This document shows positions 1 through 7,340 of a DNA stretch of 64,000 nt, piece by piece. The DNA comes from Chryseobacterium camelliae. Lineage in GTDB: Bacteria > Bacteroidota > Bacteroidia > Flavobacteriales > Weeksellaceae. Each line of letters starts with the position of its first letter. Position 1 is the first letter of the stretch. A program made the position numbers and the translations under genes. The stretch spans positions 1,054,001 to 1,118,000 of the forward strand of contig NZ_CP115859.1 of assembly GCF_027920545.1 (NCBI RefSeq), given 5' to 3'. The notes beneath the pieces were generated by a model. The model saw nothing but the letters and a program-made list of their open reading frames with translations. It did not search any database and had not been told where the DNA came from.

Positions 1-1
1 A

Positions 2-724
2 GACTTTGTAGAAGATATTACTTCTCCCGTTCTGTATTCCTTTTCAGGAAAGTGGCATCCTTTATCGTGGTATAATGTAGGATTAAATGTTTCAAAAAAC
101 TTTAAATATCCTTCATTCAACGACCTTTACTGGCAACCGGGCGGGAATCTTGACCTAAGACCGGAAACTTCCACCAATCTGGATATGGATCATGAATTCA
201 GTACCGGAAACTTTAAAATTGTTCTAAGCCCGTATTATATGGACATTACGGATTACATCAGCTGGCTTCCTACTGTATATGGTTATTGGTCAGCTTTCAA
301 TACTTACAAAGTAAAATTGTATGGGTTAGAGTCTCATCTTACTTTTACTAAAAACTTCGGAAAACATTATTTCACATTAAATGCAGGTTATACTTATTCA
401 AAATCAATTAATCAGGAAACGAAAAAGCAACTGATGTATGTTCCTCTGCATAAAGCGGTTGGAAATCTTGATTATGAATATGGTTTTATAAAAGTTTTTG
501 CACAAGGAATGTTTAACGGTCTCACTTATACTACAAGTGATGAAAAAAGAAGCGATGCACTGGATCCTTATTTTGTTTTAAATGCGGGAATCGCAGGTAC
601 GATCGCAAAAAGATACACTTTAGGTTTTAAGGTCAATAATATTTTAAACACAGTTTATAAAACAGTAGCTTATTATCCTTTACCACAAAGGAATTACAGC
701 CTCTATGCAAGTATAAATTTTTAA
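2..724 (+). CDS. TonB-dependent outer-membrane receptor, C-terminal part (BtuB-like)
   Basis: Only the last 240 codons are present; the reading frame is open from base 2 and the gene starts left of the window. The visible part is the end of a 22-strand beta-barrel: alternating aromatic and polar strands, a PSFNDLYW motif with a following NLDLRPE near residues 40-55 (typical of BtuB- and siderophore-type receptors), and a C-terminal phenylalanine (SINF) as expected for Bam-dependent insertion. It would import a large ligand across the outer membrane using TonB energy. The next gene, 18 bp downstream, is a beta-propeller lipoprotein like those paired with B12 receptors in Bacteroidetes, so cobalamin is the best substrate guess. 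The plug domain cannot be seen, and any cobalamin riboswitch would lie outside the window. Confidence 0.85.
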   Translation, partial: DFVEDITSPVLYSFSGKWHPLSWYNVGLNVSKNFKYPSFNDLYWQPGGNLDLRPETSTNLDMDHEFSTGNFKIVLSPYYMDITDYISWLPTVYGYWSAFNTYKVKLYGLESHLTFTKNFGKHYFTLNAGYTYSKSINQETKKQLMYVPLHKAVGNLDYEYGFIKVFAQGMFNGLTYTTSDEKRSDALDPYFVLNAGIAGTIAKRYTLGFKVNNILNTVYKTVAYYPLPQRNYSLYASINF

Positions 725-742
725 ATTAAATAAATTCAGAAA

Positions 743-1786
743 ATGAAAATAACTAAACTTTTGCAAATTTTGTTTGCGTTTGCACTTCTTTTCAATATCT
801 CATGTAGCTCAGACAGCAGTGAAACTGCTCAGGAAATGTTCTATGGAAACGGTATACTGATTGCAAACGAAGGAAACTTCGGAACTCCGAATGCAGATGT
901 AACTTATGTAACATCAAACTTCAGTGCCAAACAGGATAAAATCTTCTCTGCCAACAATAACGGAGAGAACCTTGGGGATGTATTACAGACGATTGGTTTC
1001 AACGGTAACGGAGCTTATCTTCTTTTGAACAACTCTAATAAAATCCAGGTTGTAGACCGATATACTTTCAAAAAAGCAGCTGAAATTACAGAACAGCTTA
1101 AAAGTCCTCGTTATATGGCTTTTGCAAAAAATTATATCTATGTAACGAACGATACTTACAACGGAGACAAGTATGTAAGTGTATACAATGCGAATACTTT
1201 AGCTTTTGTAAAGAAAATCATGTTTACAAATACTGTTGAAAGAATTGTAGAAGCAGGTGGAAACATCTTTGTACAAAATGCAAACTATGGCTTTGGGAAT
1301 ACAATTACTAAAATCAATACCACTACAAACGAAATAGACGGACAGCCGATTGCATTAGCAAGTGGAAACATCAACAAAACGATTTCTAACAACACTAGTG
1401 TATATGTAATTACTTCAGGAACTACTGATTCATATATTTATCAGATTTCAAGTGCTGGAAACATTGTAAAAACAACCACCTTAACAGGAATTGCCGATGC
1501 TACCAACCTTGAAATAGATGGTGGTAAATTTTATTTCTCTTCAGCAAATAAGATCTACGCTATGGATATGACTGCGACAACCACTCCTACAGCTCCAATT
1601 ATAACTGCTGTAGATGGAGGTCAATATTACACATTATACGGATTCAGTGTTCTAAATGGTAGAATCTATACTTCTGATGTGAAAAACTTCACGCAAGACA
1701 GTGAAATCACAGTATATACAACTTCAGGAAGTAAAATCGGAAGCTTTACTGCAGGAAAAGGAGCCAACGGATTTTATCTAAACTAA
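743..1786 (+). CDS. Surface lipoprotein, DUF5074/YncE-like beta-propeller (BtuG-like)
   Basis: 347 residues. The N-terminus is a lipoprotein signal with the lipobox cysteine at about residue 21 (NISC followed by SSDSS). The rest is a series of WD/YncE-like blades: ILIANEGNFGTPNADV, then repeated 'Y.. N..YV..N..' strands that form a seven-bladed propeller in related proteins. In Bacteroides the propeller lipoprotein BtuG sits on the BtuB receptor and captures B12 with very high affinity; the same receptor-lipoprotein order is seen here with an 18-bp gap, which suggests co-transcription. The assignment to cobalamin is inference from fold and neighbour; other TonB systems also use propeller lipoproteins. 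A strong terminator follows. Confidence 0.75.
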   Translation: MKITKLLQILFAFALLFNISCSSDSSETAQEMFYGNGILIANEGNFGTPNADVTYVTSNFSAKQDKIFSANNNGENLGDVLQTIGFNGNGAYLLLNNSNKIQVVDRYTFKKAAEITEQLKSPRYMAFAKNYIYVTNDTYNGDKYVSVYNANTLAFVKKIMFTNTVERIVEAGGNIFVQNANYGFGNTITKINTTTNEIDGQPIALASGNINKTISNNTSVYVITSGTTDSYIYQISSAGNIVKTTTLTGIADATNLEIDGGKFYFSSANKIYAMDMTATTTPTAPIITAVDGGQYYTLYGFSVLNGRIYTSDVKNFTQDSEITVYTTSGSKIGSFTAGKGANGFYLN

Positions 1787-1854
1787 AAACTTATTTCCCC
1801 CATTAATAAAAAGGAAAAAGATAAAATACTTTTTATTTTTTTACATTATGTTAT

Positions 1855-1887
1855 CCGGTCGGTTTCGAAGAAACCGACCGGATTTTT
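1855..1887 (+). terminator. Rho-independent terminator after receptor/lipoprotein operon
   Basis: Perfect 11-bp stem (1855-1865 with 1871-1881) around a 5-nt loop, followed by ATTTTTAT. It closes the receptor-lipoprotein operon. Confidence 0.85.
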
Positions 1888-1892
1888 ATATC

Positions 1893-1927
1893 AAAAAAAA
1901 GCAACAGATTAAAAAATCCATTGCTTT
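1893..1927 (-). terminator. Rho-independent terminator of cca
   Basis: On the minus strand, a stem of 13 positions (1898-1910 with 1915-1927, one G-U and one mismatch), 4-nt loop, then a run of eight T (A1893-1900 on the plus strand). It lies 22 bp past the cca stop codon, back to back with the plus-strand terminator. Confidence 0.75.
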
Positions 1928-1948
1928 ATAATATCTTTTAATGCTATT

Positions 1949-3370
1949 TTAAGCTAAAGTCAGCCCCAGCTTCTCAGCCTCTGCAATCACAAAGTTTCTT
2001 GCTTCTTCACTATCATTTCCAATTTCGCCTTCCAGGATAGCTTCTTTTACTTTCTCCTTTAAAATTCCTATTTCCCTGCCAGGTTTCAGATTAAACATTG
2101 CCATAATCTCTTCTCCAGAAATGGGCGGTTGAAAGTTTCTCACCTGATCTTTTTCCTCTACTTCTTTAATTTTAACGGCAACATATTCGAAATTCCTCTT
2201 GAACTTCTCTTGTTTTTTAGAGTTTTTTGTAGTGATATCGGCTTTACAAAGTGTAAACAAATCTTCCAGGTTTTCTCCTGCATCAAACAATAATCTTCTC
2301 AGTGCAGAATCTGAAGCATCATCCGTAATCAAAGCGATAGGACGGGATGAAAGCTTTACCATCTTCTGAACATATTTCATATCAGCTCCTAACGGTAATT
2401 TCAATCTCTGGAACAAGATTTTCACCATTTTTGAGCCTAAAAACTCATGCCCGTGGAAAGTCCAGCCTGTCCCTTCAACGAATTTTTTTGTAGGTGCCTT
2501 TCCGATATCATGAAGCAGTGCCGACCAGCGAAGCCATAAATTATCCGTATTTTCCGAGATATTGTCAACAACTTCTAACGTATGATAAAAGTTGTCCTTA
2601 TGCGTCTGCCCTTCCACTTCCTCTACGCCTTTCAAATCGATTAATTCAGGAATAATCAGCTTCATTAAACCTGTTTGTTCCATGAGCTTCAAGCCGATTG
2701 ACGGTTTTTGAGAAAGCATGATTTTATTAAATTCAACCATGATTCTTTCCATAGAAACGATCTTGATTCTTTCTGCTTCCTGTTTTATGGCTTCCAGAGA
2801 TTTCTCTTCAATCTGAAACTGTAATGTGGATGCAAAACGAATCGCCCTCATCATTCTCAGCGGATCATCAGAATACGTTTGAGCCGGTTCTAAAGGTGTT
2901 CTTAAAACTCCTTTTTCAAGATCATCAATTCCGTTAAAAGGATCAATTAATGCTCCGAAATTATCTTTATTGAGAGAGATTGCCATCGCATTTACCGTAA
3001 AATCTCTTCTCTTCTGATCGTCTTCAATGGTTCCGCCTTCTACTTCAGGTTTACGGCTGTCTTCGGAATAGCTTTCTTTTCTTGCTCCTACAAATTCCAG
3101 TTCAAGATCCTTATATTTGATCATCGCCGTTCCATAGGTTTTAAAAACGGAAACTTTCATCTTGGGATCGATCTCTTCTCCTACTTTTTGAGCCAGTTCA
3201 ATTCCGCTTTGTTCAGTCACAAAATCAATATCCGTGGAAGCTTTTCTTTTCATCAGCAAATCCCGAACGTATCCGCCTACAATGTATACAGACTGGTTAT
3301 TGCCATGAGCAACTTCAGAAATGAGTTTAAAAAGCTTTAAATTTTTATTTTGATTGAGATTGATTGTCAT
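1949..3370 (-). CDS. cca: CCA tRNA nucleotidyltransferase / poly(A) polymerase family with HD domain
   Basis: 473 residues. Class II nucleotidyltransferase head at residues 25-160: VGGYVRD at 31-37, the catalytic DID pair (D47, D49), and RRDFTVNAMA at 121-130, which is diagnostic for the Cca/PcnB family. The middle is the RNA-binding helical region. An HD hydrolase domain follows at about 260-370 (H263, HD at 287-288, HGHE near 306). The enzyme adds or repairs the CCA end of tRNAs. The length and HD tail match the Bacteroidetes form, where a single enzyme normally does the whole job. It is a single gene with its own promoter (3417-3448) and terminator. Poly(A) polymerase activity cannot be ruled out by sequence alone, but it is less likely. 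Confidence 0.92.
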   Translation of the reverse strand: MTINLNQNKNLKLFKLISEVAHGNNQSVYIVGGYVRDLLMKRKASTDIDFVTEQSGIELAQKVGEEIDPKMKVSVFKTYGTAMIKYKDLELEFVGARKESYSEDSRKPEVEGGTIEDDQKRRDFTVNAMAISLNKDNFGALIDPFNGIDDLEKGVLRTPLEPAQTYSDDPLRMMRAIRFASTLQFQIEEKSLEAIKQEAERIKIVSMERIMVEFNKIMLSQKPSIGLKLMEQTGLMKLIIPELIDLKGVEEVEGQTHKDNFYHTLEVVDNISENTDNLWLRWSALLHDIGKAPTKKFVEGTGWTFHGHEFLGSKMVKILFQRLKLPLGADMKYVQKMVKLSSRPIALITDDASDSALRRLLFDAGENLEDLFTLCKADITTKNSKKQEKFKRNFEYVAVKIKEVEEKDQVRNFQPPISGEEIMAMFNLKPGREIGILKEKVKEAILEGEIGNDSEEARNFVIAEAEKLGLTLA

Positions 3371-3416
3371 TATTAATCGGGATATATGATTTCAGATGGT
3401 AAAATGAAATTTTTTG

Positions 3417-3448
3417 CAAAGATAGTAATTAGATTAATTTTTCAGCAA
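3417..3448 (-). promoter_or_regulatory. Flavobacterial promoter of cca
   Basis: On the minus strand, TTG (3446-3448), a 21-nt spacer, then TATCTTTG (3417-3424), an exact match to the Bacteroidetes TAnnTTTG -7 box. The transcript would start near 3410, about 40 nt before the ATG. Confidence 0.6.
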
Positions 3449-3505
3449 TTACAGAAACATCTGCAAAATTTGCTTAACTTTATGAGATAACTAAGACCTA
3501 AGACC

Positions 3506-4474
3506 ATGAAAAAACTATTCTTCCTTATTTTCCTGTATTCTTTTTCGTTTCTTTTTTCACAGGCCAAAAATGTTCAGTATATAGATTTTGTAGATTTTAC
3601 AGACACTTCCGGAGTGCAATATAATGTAATGATGGTTACGGATAAACATGAAGAAGACGGACGTGCAGATTCTACGATAAGAATTTTGTATACAACCGAT
3701 GGCAATGAGCACCTGGTAGAATTTTATGCAGACTGTTATTATGAAAAATTGAAAAACGGAAATACAAAAATTTCCTTTATCCCTATAGAAAACGGTAGTG
3801 TTCAGATTATAAAAGGCAAAGATATAAGTTATAATCCTGATACATTTATTTATGAAGTTGACAGCAAAACAGGTAAGATAGCAGGAACTCAATCGGACAA
3901 AAACAGTACAACACCCAATCCGCTTGTTTATAAAAGTGCAATGTCAATCCAAGATAAACAAAACCAGACCGACAAATTCTATTTCAGAACGGAAGCCATG
4001 TATAGCCTTCTTAAAAGTTTTTACAATAAAAAAACTGATGATATCAACAAACCGTATTTTGATGCTGTAGGTTGGTTTGGAGGTGATGGTATTGCGTATC
4101 AGGCTTTCATCATATCCGTTTTTAAAGATGACAACAATTTAAATTCTATCGTAAGGATACGCTATGAAACAAATGGTGAAATTCATATCGTAGAATATGA
4201 TGCGCTATCTAAGATTGCATTACAGGGTGATGATACCATCAATATCAGCATCGTTCCCAAAAATACTCCTGTAAAAATTATTAAAGGAAGCTCCGGTTAT
4301 AATGCAGACAGTTTTTCCCTCACTTTAGATGCCAATGATGAGTTTTTACGCGGAAAACAATCTGACGAAAACTCTTCTGCAGATTTATCTTACATCAAGA
4401 TCAGCAATAATCAAGAATTTGCGTTGAAATTTTATTCGGAAAAGGATGCAGTTTACCAAAAATACCTGAAATAA
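3506..4474 (+). CDS. Exported protein of unknown function with two copies of one domain
   Basis: 322 residues, family not recognised. Residues 1-19 are a Sec signal peptide (SFLFSQ just before the cleavage site). The mature part is an internal duplication. The first half has 'STIRILYTTDGNEHLVEFY', 'ISFIPIENGSVQIIKG', 'YNPDTF' and 'TQSDKNS'. The second half repeats these as 'SIVRIRYETNGEIHIVEY', 'ISIVPKNTPVKIIKG', 'YNADSF' and 'KQSDENS', about 150 residues later. Each unit looks like a beta-rich module. There is no lipobox, no T9SS tail and no membrane segment after the signal, so it is probably periplasmic or secreted. It stands alone, between cca and a bidirectional terminator. Confidence 0.8.
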   Translation: MKKLFFLIFLYSFSFLFSQAKNVQYIDFVDFTDTSGVQYNVMMVTDKHEEDGRADSTIRILYTTDGNEHLVEFYADCYYEKLKNGNTKISFIPIENGSVQIIKGKDISYNPDTFIYEVDSKTGKIAGTQSDKNSTTPNPLVYKSAMSIQDKQNQTDKFYFRTEAMYSLLKSFYNKKTDDINKPYFDAVGWFGGDGIAYQAFIISVFKDDNNLNSIVRIRYETNGEIHIVEYDALSKIALQGDDTINISIVPKNTPVKIIKGSSGYNADSFSLTLDANDEFLRGKQSDENSSADLSYIKISNNQEFALKFYSEKDAVYQKYLK

Positions 4475-4480
4475 ACCTAT

Positions 4481-4512
4481 AAAAAAACGCTATTGAATTC
4501 AATAGCGTTTTT
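4481..4512. terminator. Bidirectional terminator
   Basis: Perfect 32-bp palindrome centred on GAATTC (4494-4499) with A-run before and T-run after. It lies between convergent genes and can serve both. Confidence 0.85.
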
Positions 4513-4523
4513 TTTATGAATAT

Positions 4524-5078
4524 TTACTCGCGAAGAACTTTTATCCTGTTGTCGCCCCAGATTTTTATCACTGAAGAACCTGAATATTTTGAAACTTTTT
4601 CTCGGTCTTCTTCTACGGCATAATCCACAAGATCTATAATTTCAGCAGAAATATCCGAGAATTTTAACGGGCTCTTATCTCCACTAAAATTGGCCGATGT
4701 TGAAACCAACGGTTTATTTAATTTTGTAATTAATTTTTTACAGAAATCATTTTTCACCAAACGGATTCCGATACTTCCGTCTTCTGCCAGCAATTCTTTA
4801 GGCAAACCTCTTGGATTTTCATAAACGATGGTAACCGGTTTTTCACTCAGATCGATAATTTCCCAGGCCATTTCAGGAACATCCACCAAATCCTGCAATC
4901 TTTTTTCAGATTCCACCAGAATAATCATGGATTTATTCTTTTCGCGCTTCTTAATGTCAAAAATTTTATTGACAGCTTCTATATTGGTTGCGTCACAGCC
5001 TATTCCCCAGATTGTGTCTGTCGGATAAAGGATGGTTCCGCCGGATTTAAGTATGTTGATGATGTTTTCCATATTCAA
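4524..5078 (-). CDS. L-threonylcarbamoyladenylate synthase (Sua5/YrdC family)
   Basis: 184 residues, the length of a short TsaC/YrdC-type enzyme without the Sua5 C-terminal domain. It makes threonylcarbamoyl-AMP from threonine, bicarbonate and ATP for the t6A37 modification of ANN-reading tRNAs. Motifs: GGTILYPTDTIWGIGCDATN near the N-terminus, KKREKNKSMI (the KxR plus K substrate-binding set) near 45, and STSANFSG near 132. Met1 and Met3 are both possible starts. Upstream lies the left REP-like palindrome of the transposase unit, only a few bases from the start codon, so the promoter must lie in or beyond that repeat. Confidence 0.9.
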   Translation of the reverse strand: MNMENIINILKSGGTILYPTDTIWGIGCDATNIEAVNKIFDIKKREKNKSMIILVESEKRLQDLVDVPEMAWEIIDLSEKPVTIVYENPRGLPKELLAEDGSIGIRLVKNDFCKKLITKLNKPLVSTSANFSGDKSPLKFSDISAEIIDLVDYAVEEDREKVSKYSGSSVIKIWGDNRIKVLRE

Positions 5079-5140
5079 TAGGGGCGGGCTTTAGCCCGCC
5101 TTCAAAATTAAGCATTCATTTGGCTTTAGCCAAAACCTAT
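5071..5140. repeat. REP-like palindromes, left side of the transposase unit
   Basis: Two GGCTTTAGCC-core hairpins: 5083-5100 (GGCGGGC-TTTA-GCCCGCC) and 5120-5133 (TTGGC-TTTA-GCCAA). Both recur inverted on the other side of the transposase gene. Confidence 0.75.
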
Positions 5141-5563
5141 TTTAAAATTATATTGATCAATAAATTCCTGATATTCGTCTATAAATGGTTTCTTTTTATG
5201 ATGAATTTCCTGATTTTTAATATAGTTCCTCACCGATTCAATCATAGATTCAGAAATAGAAACTGCAAAATATTCATCCTGCCATGCAAACCTTTCTTTA
5301 GTTAGTCTATTTTTATTAATCCAATAGGAAGACTCTCCTTTTAATAACTGAACAATTTTTTCTATATTTTGATTTGTACTTAAAGAAAGTAAACAATGAC
5401 AATGATCAGAATAACCGTTAACCATATCCAAATAAATCCCTTTTTCTGAAGCATTTTCTTTGATATGCTTCCAAACTTTAATTCTTAGCTCTGAGGTATT
5501 GAGATAAGGAATTCTATTTCTAGTTGAAAAAACGAGATGAATATAAATTTTAATAAAAGACAT
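5126..5563 (-). CDS. Y1 (HUH) transposase, IS200/REP-associated type
   Basis: 145 residues from the ATG at 5563 (MSFIKIYIHLVFSTRNR, the usual family start; a start six codons upstream is possible). It is a single-strand DNA nickase-ligase of the Y1_Tnp family (TnpA of IS200/IS605 and RAYT proteins). The HUH pair is DHCHCLLSL near residues 60-68, with Cys as the middle residue. The nucleophile tyrosine is in VRNYIKNQEIHHK near 120. No TnpB partner is present. The gene sits between inverted copies of a GGCTTTAGCC palindrome, and its stop codon lies within the inner left palindrome. This arrangement is that of a REP-associated tyrosine transposase rather than a classical IS. The frame is intact, so it may be active. 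Confidence 0.85.
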   Translation of the reverse strand: MSFIKIYIHLVFSTRNRIPYLNTSELRIKVWKHIKENASEKGIYLDMVNGYSDHCHCLLSLSTNQNIEKIVQLLKGESSYWINKNRLTKERFAWQDEYFAVSISESMIESVRNYIKNQEIHHKKKPFIDEYQEFIDQYNFKIGFG

Positions 5564-5600
5564 TTGTGTTGTTTTTATCAAAAATATAAATTTCTTTTTT

Positions 5601-5667
5601 AGGTTTCGGCTAAAGCCAATTAAACTGTATAAATTGAAAAAACGGGCTAAAGCCCGTTCCTATTGAT
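5601..5667. repeat. REP-like palindromes, right side of the transposase unit
   Basis: GGCTAAAGCC core at 5608-5617 and ACGGGCTAAAGCCCGT at 5642-5657, followed by TCCTATTGAT. Together they are an inverted match to the left palindromes including their flank (CAATAGGGGCGGGC). Confidence 0.75.
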
Positions 5668-5691
5668 AACAATAATATTTAATATTTTCAC

Positions 5692-6195
5692 TTACAAATT
5701 CGGCAAATATCTTTCCTCAATAATATTCAAATGATGCTTATTGTGCCCGATAATCAGTTTACCGATCGTTTCTACGGAAATCTGGTTTCCATTGGCTGTT
5801 CCTGTATTATTTAAAACCGACGGATCCAATGTTTCCAGTAAGATTTGTGAAGATTTCCTTACGGCTTGGTATTCTTCCAATAAAGAATCTAAACTTCTTG
5901 CATTGGCAAATGACTGATTGGCATACAATTCTTCATCAAAACCCGGCAATTCATTTCTGTCACCTCTTGCAAAAGCTAAAATTCTGTATTGAAAAACCCT
6001 TTCTGTATCCGACAGATGTAAAAGCAGTTCTTTCAATGTCCATTTTCCTTCAGCATAAGCAAAAAGCGATTGTTCTTCTGTAAGACCTGAATAAATCTCA
6101 ACGGTTTTTTCTCCTGATTTTTTTAATTCTCCCAACCAATCTTCGGATTGAATTTGATCTAAATATCTCTGAATGTATTTTTGAAAATCTGTCAT
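5692..6195 (-). CDS. DinB-like metal-dependent four-helix protein (YfiT/DinB_2 type)
   Basis: 167 residues. The DinB/YfiT fold is shown by the metal-binding histidines: LKELLLHLSDTERVF near residues 52-66 and IGHNKHHLNII near 147-157, separated by the long helical spacer typical of DinB_2 proteins. Characterised relatives are thiol-dependent transferases or hydrolases, but the substrate here is unknown. It is preceded by a palindromic repeat (6211-6280) that separates it from the GNAT gene upstream. It may still be read from the same transcript, since no clear terminator is seen. Confidence 0.85.
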   Translation of the reverse strand: MTDFQKYIQRYLDQIQSEDWLGELKKSGEKTVEIYSGLTEEQSLFAYAEGKWTLKELLLHLSDTERVFQYRILAFARGDRNELPGFDEELYANQSFANARSLDSLLEEYQAVRKSSQILLETLDPSVLNNTGTANGNQISVETIGKLIIGHNKHHLNIIEERYLPNL

Positions 6196-6210
6196 AAGTT
6201 TTAATCTAGT

Positions 6211-6280
6211 AATTTAACAGTGTAGCAATGTAACAATTTTAAAGATATTGGTAAACTGTTATATTGATACATTGTTGCAT
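6211..6280. repeat. Palindromic intergenic repeat, TAACAATGTATCAAT family
   Basis: The left arm (6211-6238, AATTTAACAGTGTAGCAATG...) and right arm (6253-6280) are inverted copies with a few mismatches. A third, single-armed copy lies at 11926-11960. Confidence 0.6.
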
Positions 6281-6726
6281 TATTTATTGGTCCATTCATA
6301 AAAATTTACTCCATCGTAAATTTCGAAACCACAACTTGGATATAATCTGTTGCCGATATCATTGGATTTACCTGTTTCAAGAAGCACTCCACAAGCATCC
6401 GTCGATTTTGCAAGTGCTTTAGCTTCTTCAATTAATTCTTTCGAATAGCCTTTTCCACGATGGTTTTCATTAACGTATAAATCATTCAGCAGCCAATAAC
6501 GTTTCATTCTCGTTGAAGAAAACAATGGATATAATTGAACAAAGCCAACCAATTCCCCTTCATTTTCAGCTACAAAAATTTCAGAATCTTTGCTTTCAAT
6601 CCTTTCCTTCAAAAAATTTTCTGCGGCAGAAACATCGGAATCTTTATGGTAAAAAATCCTGTACTGATCAAACAATTCAGACAATTGCTGTAGATCCTGA
6701 ACGGTTGCTTTTCTTGTCTTTTTCAT
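6280..6726 (-). CDS. GNAT family N-acetyltransferase
   Basis: 148 residues, one GNAT domain. The acetyl-CoA pyrophosphate loop is in 'LYVNENHRGKGYSKELI' (R/Q-x-x-G-x-G/A form) near residues 90-105. Beta-strands 4-5 ('EIFVAENEGELVGFVQLYP') precede it and 'GVLLETGKSNDIGNRLYPS' follows. Substrate unknown. It begins 6 bp after the stop of the exported DUF4440-like gene, so the two are probably co-transcribed. Confidence 0.88.
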   Translation of the reverse strand: MKKTRKATVQDLQQLSELFDQYRIFYHKDSDVSAAENFLKERIESKDSEIFVAENEGELVGFVQLYPLFSSTRMKRYWLLNDLYVNENHRGKGYSKELIEEAKALAKSTDACGVLLETGKSNDIGNRLYPSCGFEIYDGVNFYEWTNK

Positions 6727-6732
6727 AGTTAA

Positions 6733-7212
6733 TTATAAGTGATGGTCATAGCTCAATACGCGCTTCATTTTCCAGTTTTTATCGTCTAAAATCCAAAGAA
6801 TCGTAAATTTGGCACGGCTACCTTTATTCCATTTTCCTTTATAGAATTCAGCGAAATCATGTTCTCCCTCCTGAATGAAAGCATATACAACATTATTGTT
6901 ATACAAAGGATACACTTTCATACTGTTGGGAACTAATTCACGCTTCACTTTATTTGGTCCACCACAAATATTATTTTTGATCGAAGCAATGAAAGCTGCT
7001 TTTCCGGAAGTAATTCCGCCTTTGTCGTGGTAAAACTCCAGGTCGTCGCTGACGATAGCATCATAATGAGAAAGATCACATTTGTTAAATCCTATATCGA
7101 AGATAAGACTGTCTAATTTTTTTGCCGTTTTATACAATTCGTCGGTATTTTTTACCTGAGAATATGCAATCTGACTTAGAATTAATAACAACACAATTCG
7201 GATCTTTCTCAT
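6733..7212 (-). CDS. Exported SnoaL/NTF2-like protein (DUF4440 type)
   Basis: 159 residues. Signal peptide at 1-18 (cleavage after IAYS). The mature part has the cone-shaped NTF2-like pattern: long helix with 'LDSLIFDIGFNKCDLSHYDAIVSDDLEFYHDKGG', then 'GKAAFIASIKNNICGG' and beta-strands ending in 'AKFTILWILDDKNWKMKRVLSYDHH'. Related DUF4440 proteins bind or convert small molecules, but no function can be assigned here. It is the first gene of a two-gene unit with the GNAT below it. A large palindromic repeat (7245-7324) lies directly upstream. Confidence 0.75.
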   Translation of the reverse strand: MRKIRIVLLLILSQIAYSQVKNTDELYKTAKKLDSLIFDIGFNKCDLSHYDAIVSDDLEFYHDKGGITSGKAAFIASIKNNICGGPNKVKRELVPNSMKVYPLYNNNVVYAFIQEGEHDFAEFYKGKWNKGSRAKFTILWILDDKNWKMKRVLSYDHHL

Positions 7213-7244
7213 GATGTTTTATTTTTACTATTTTTTAATATTTT

Positions 7245-7324
7245 GTCATTCTGAATGAAACGAAGTGGAATGAAGAATCTCTCTTTATACAATCTGAGAT
7301 TCTTCGTTTTACTCAGAATGACAA
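7245..7324. repeat. Palindromic repeat, GTCATTCTGA family
   Basis: Left arm starts GTCATTCTGAATGAAACGAAG and right arm ends TACTCAGAATGAC. The arms are inverted copies, the left one carrying about 10 extra bases. A related single arm is at 49550-49586. Confidence 0.65.
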
Positions 7325-7340
7325 AGTGTGAACTTTATAA

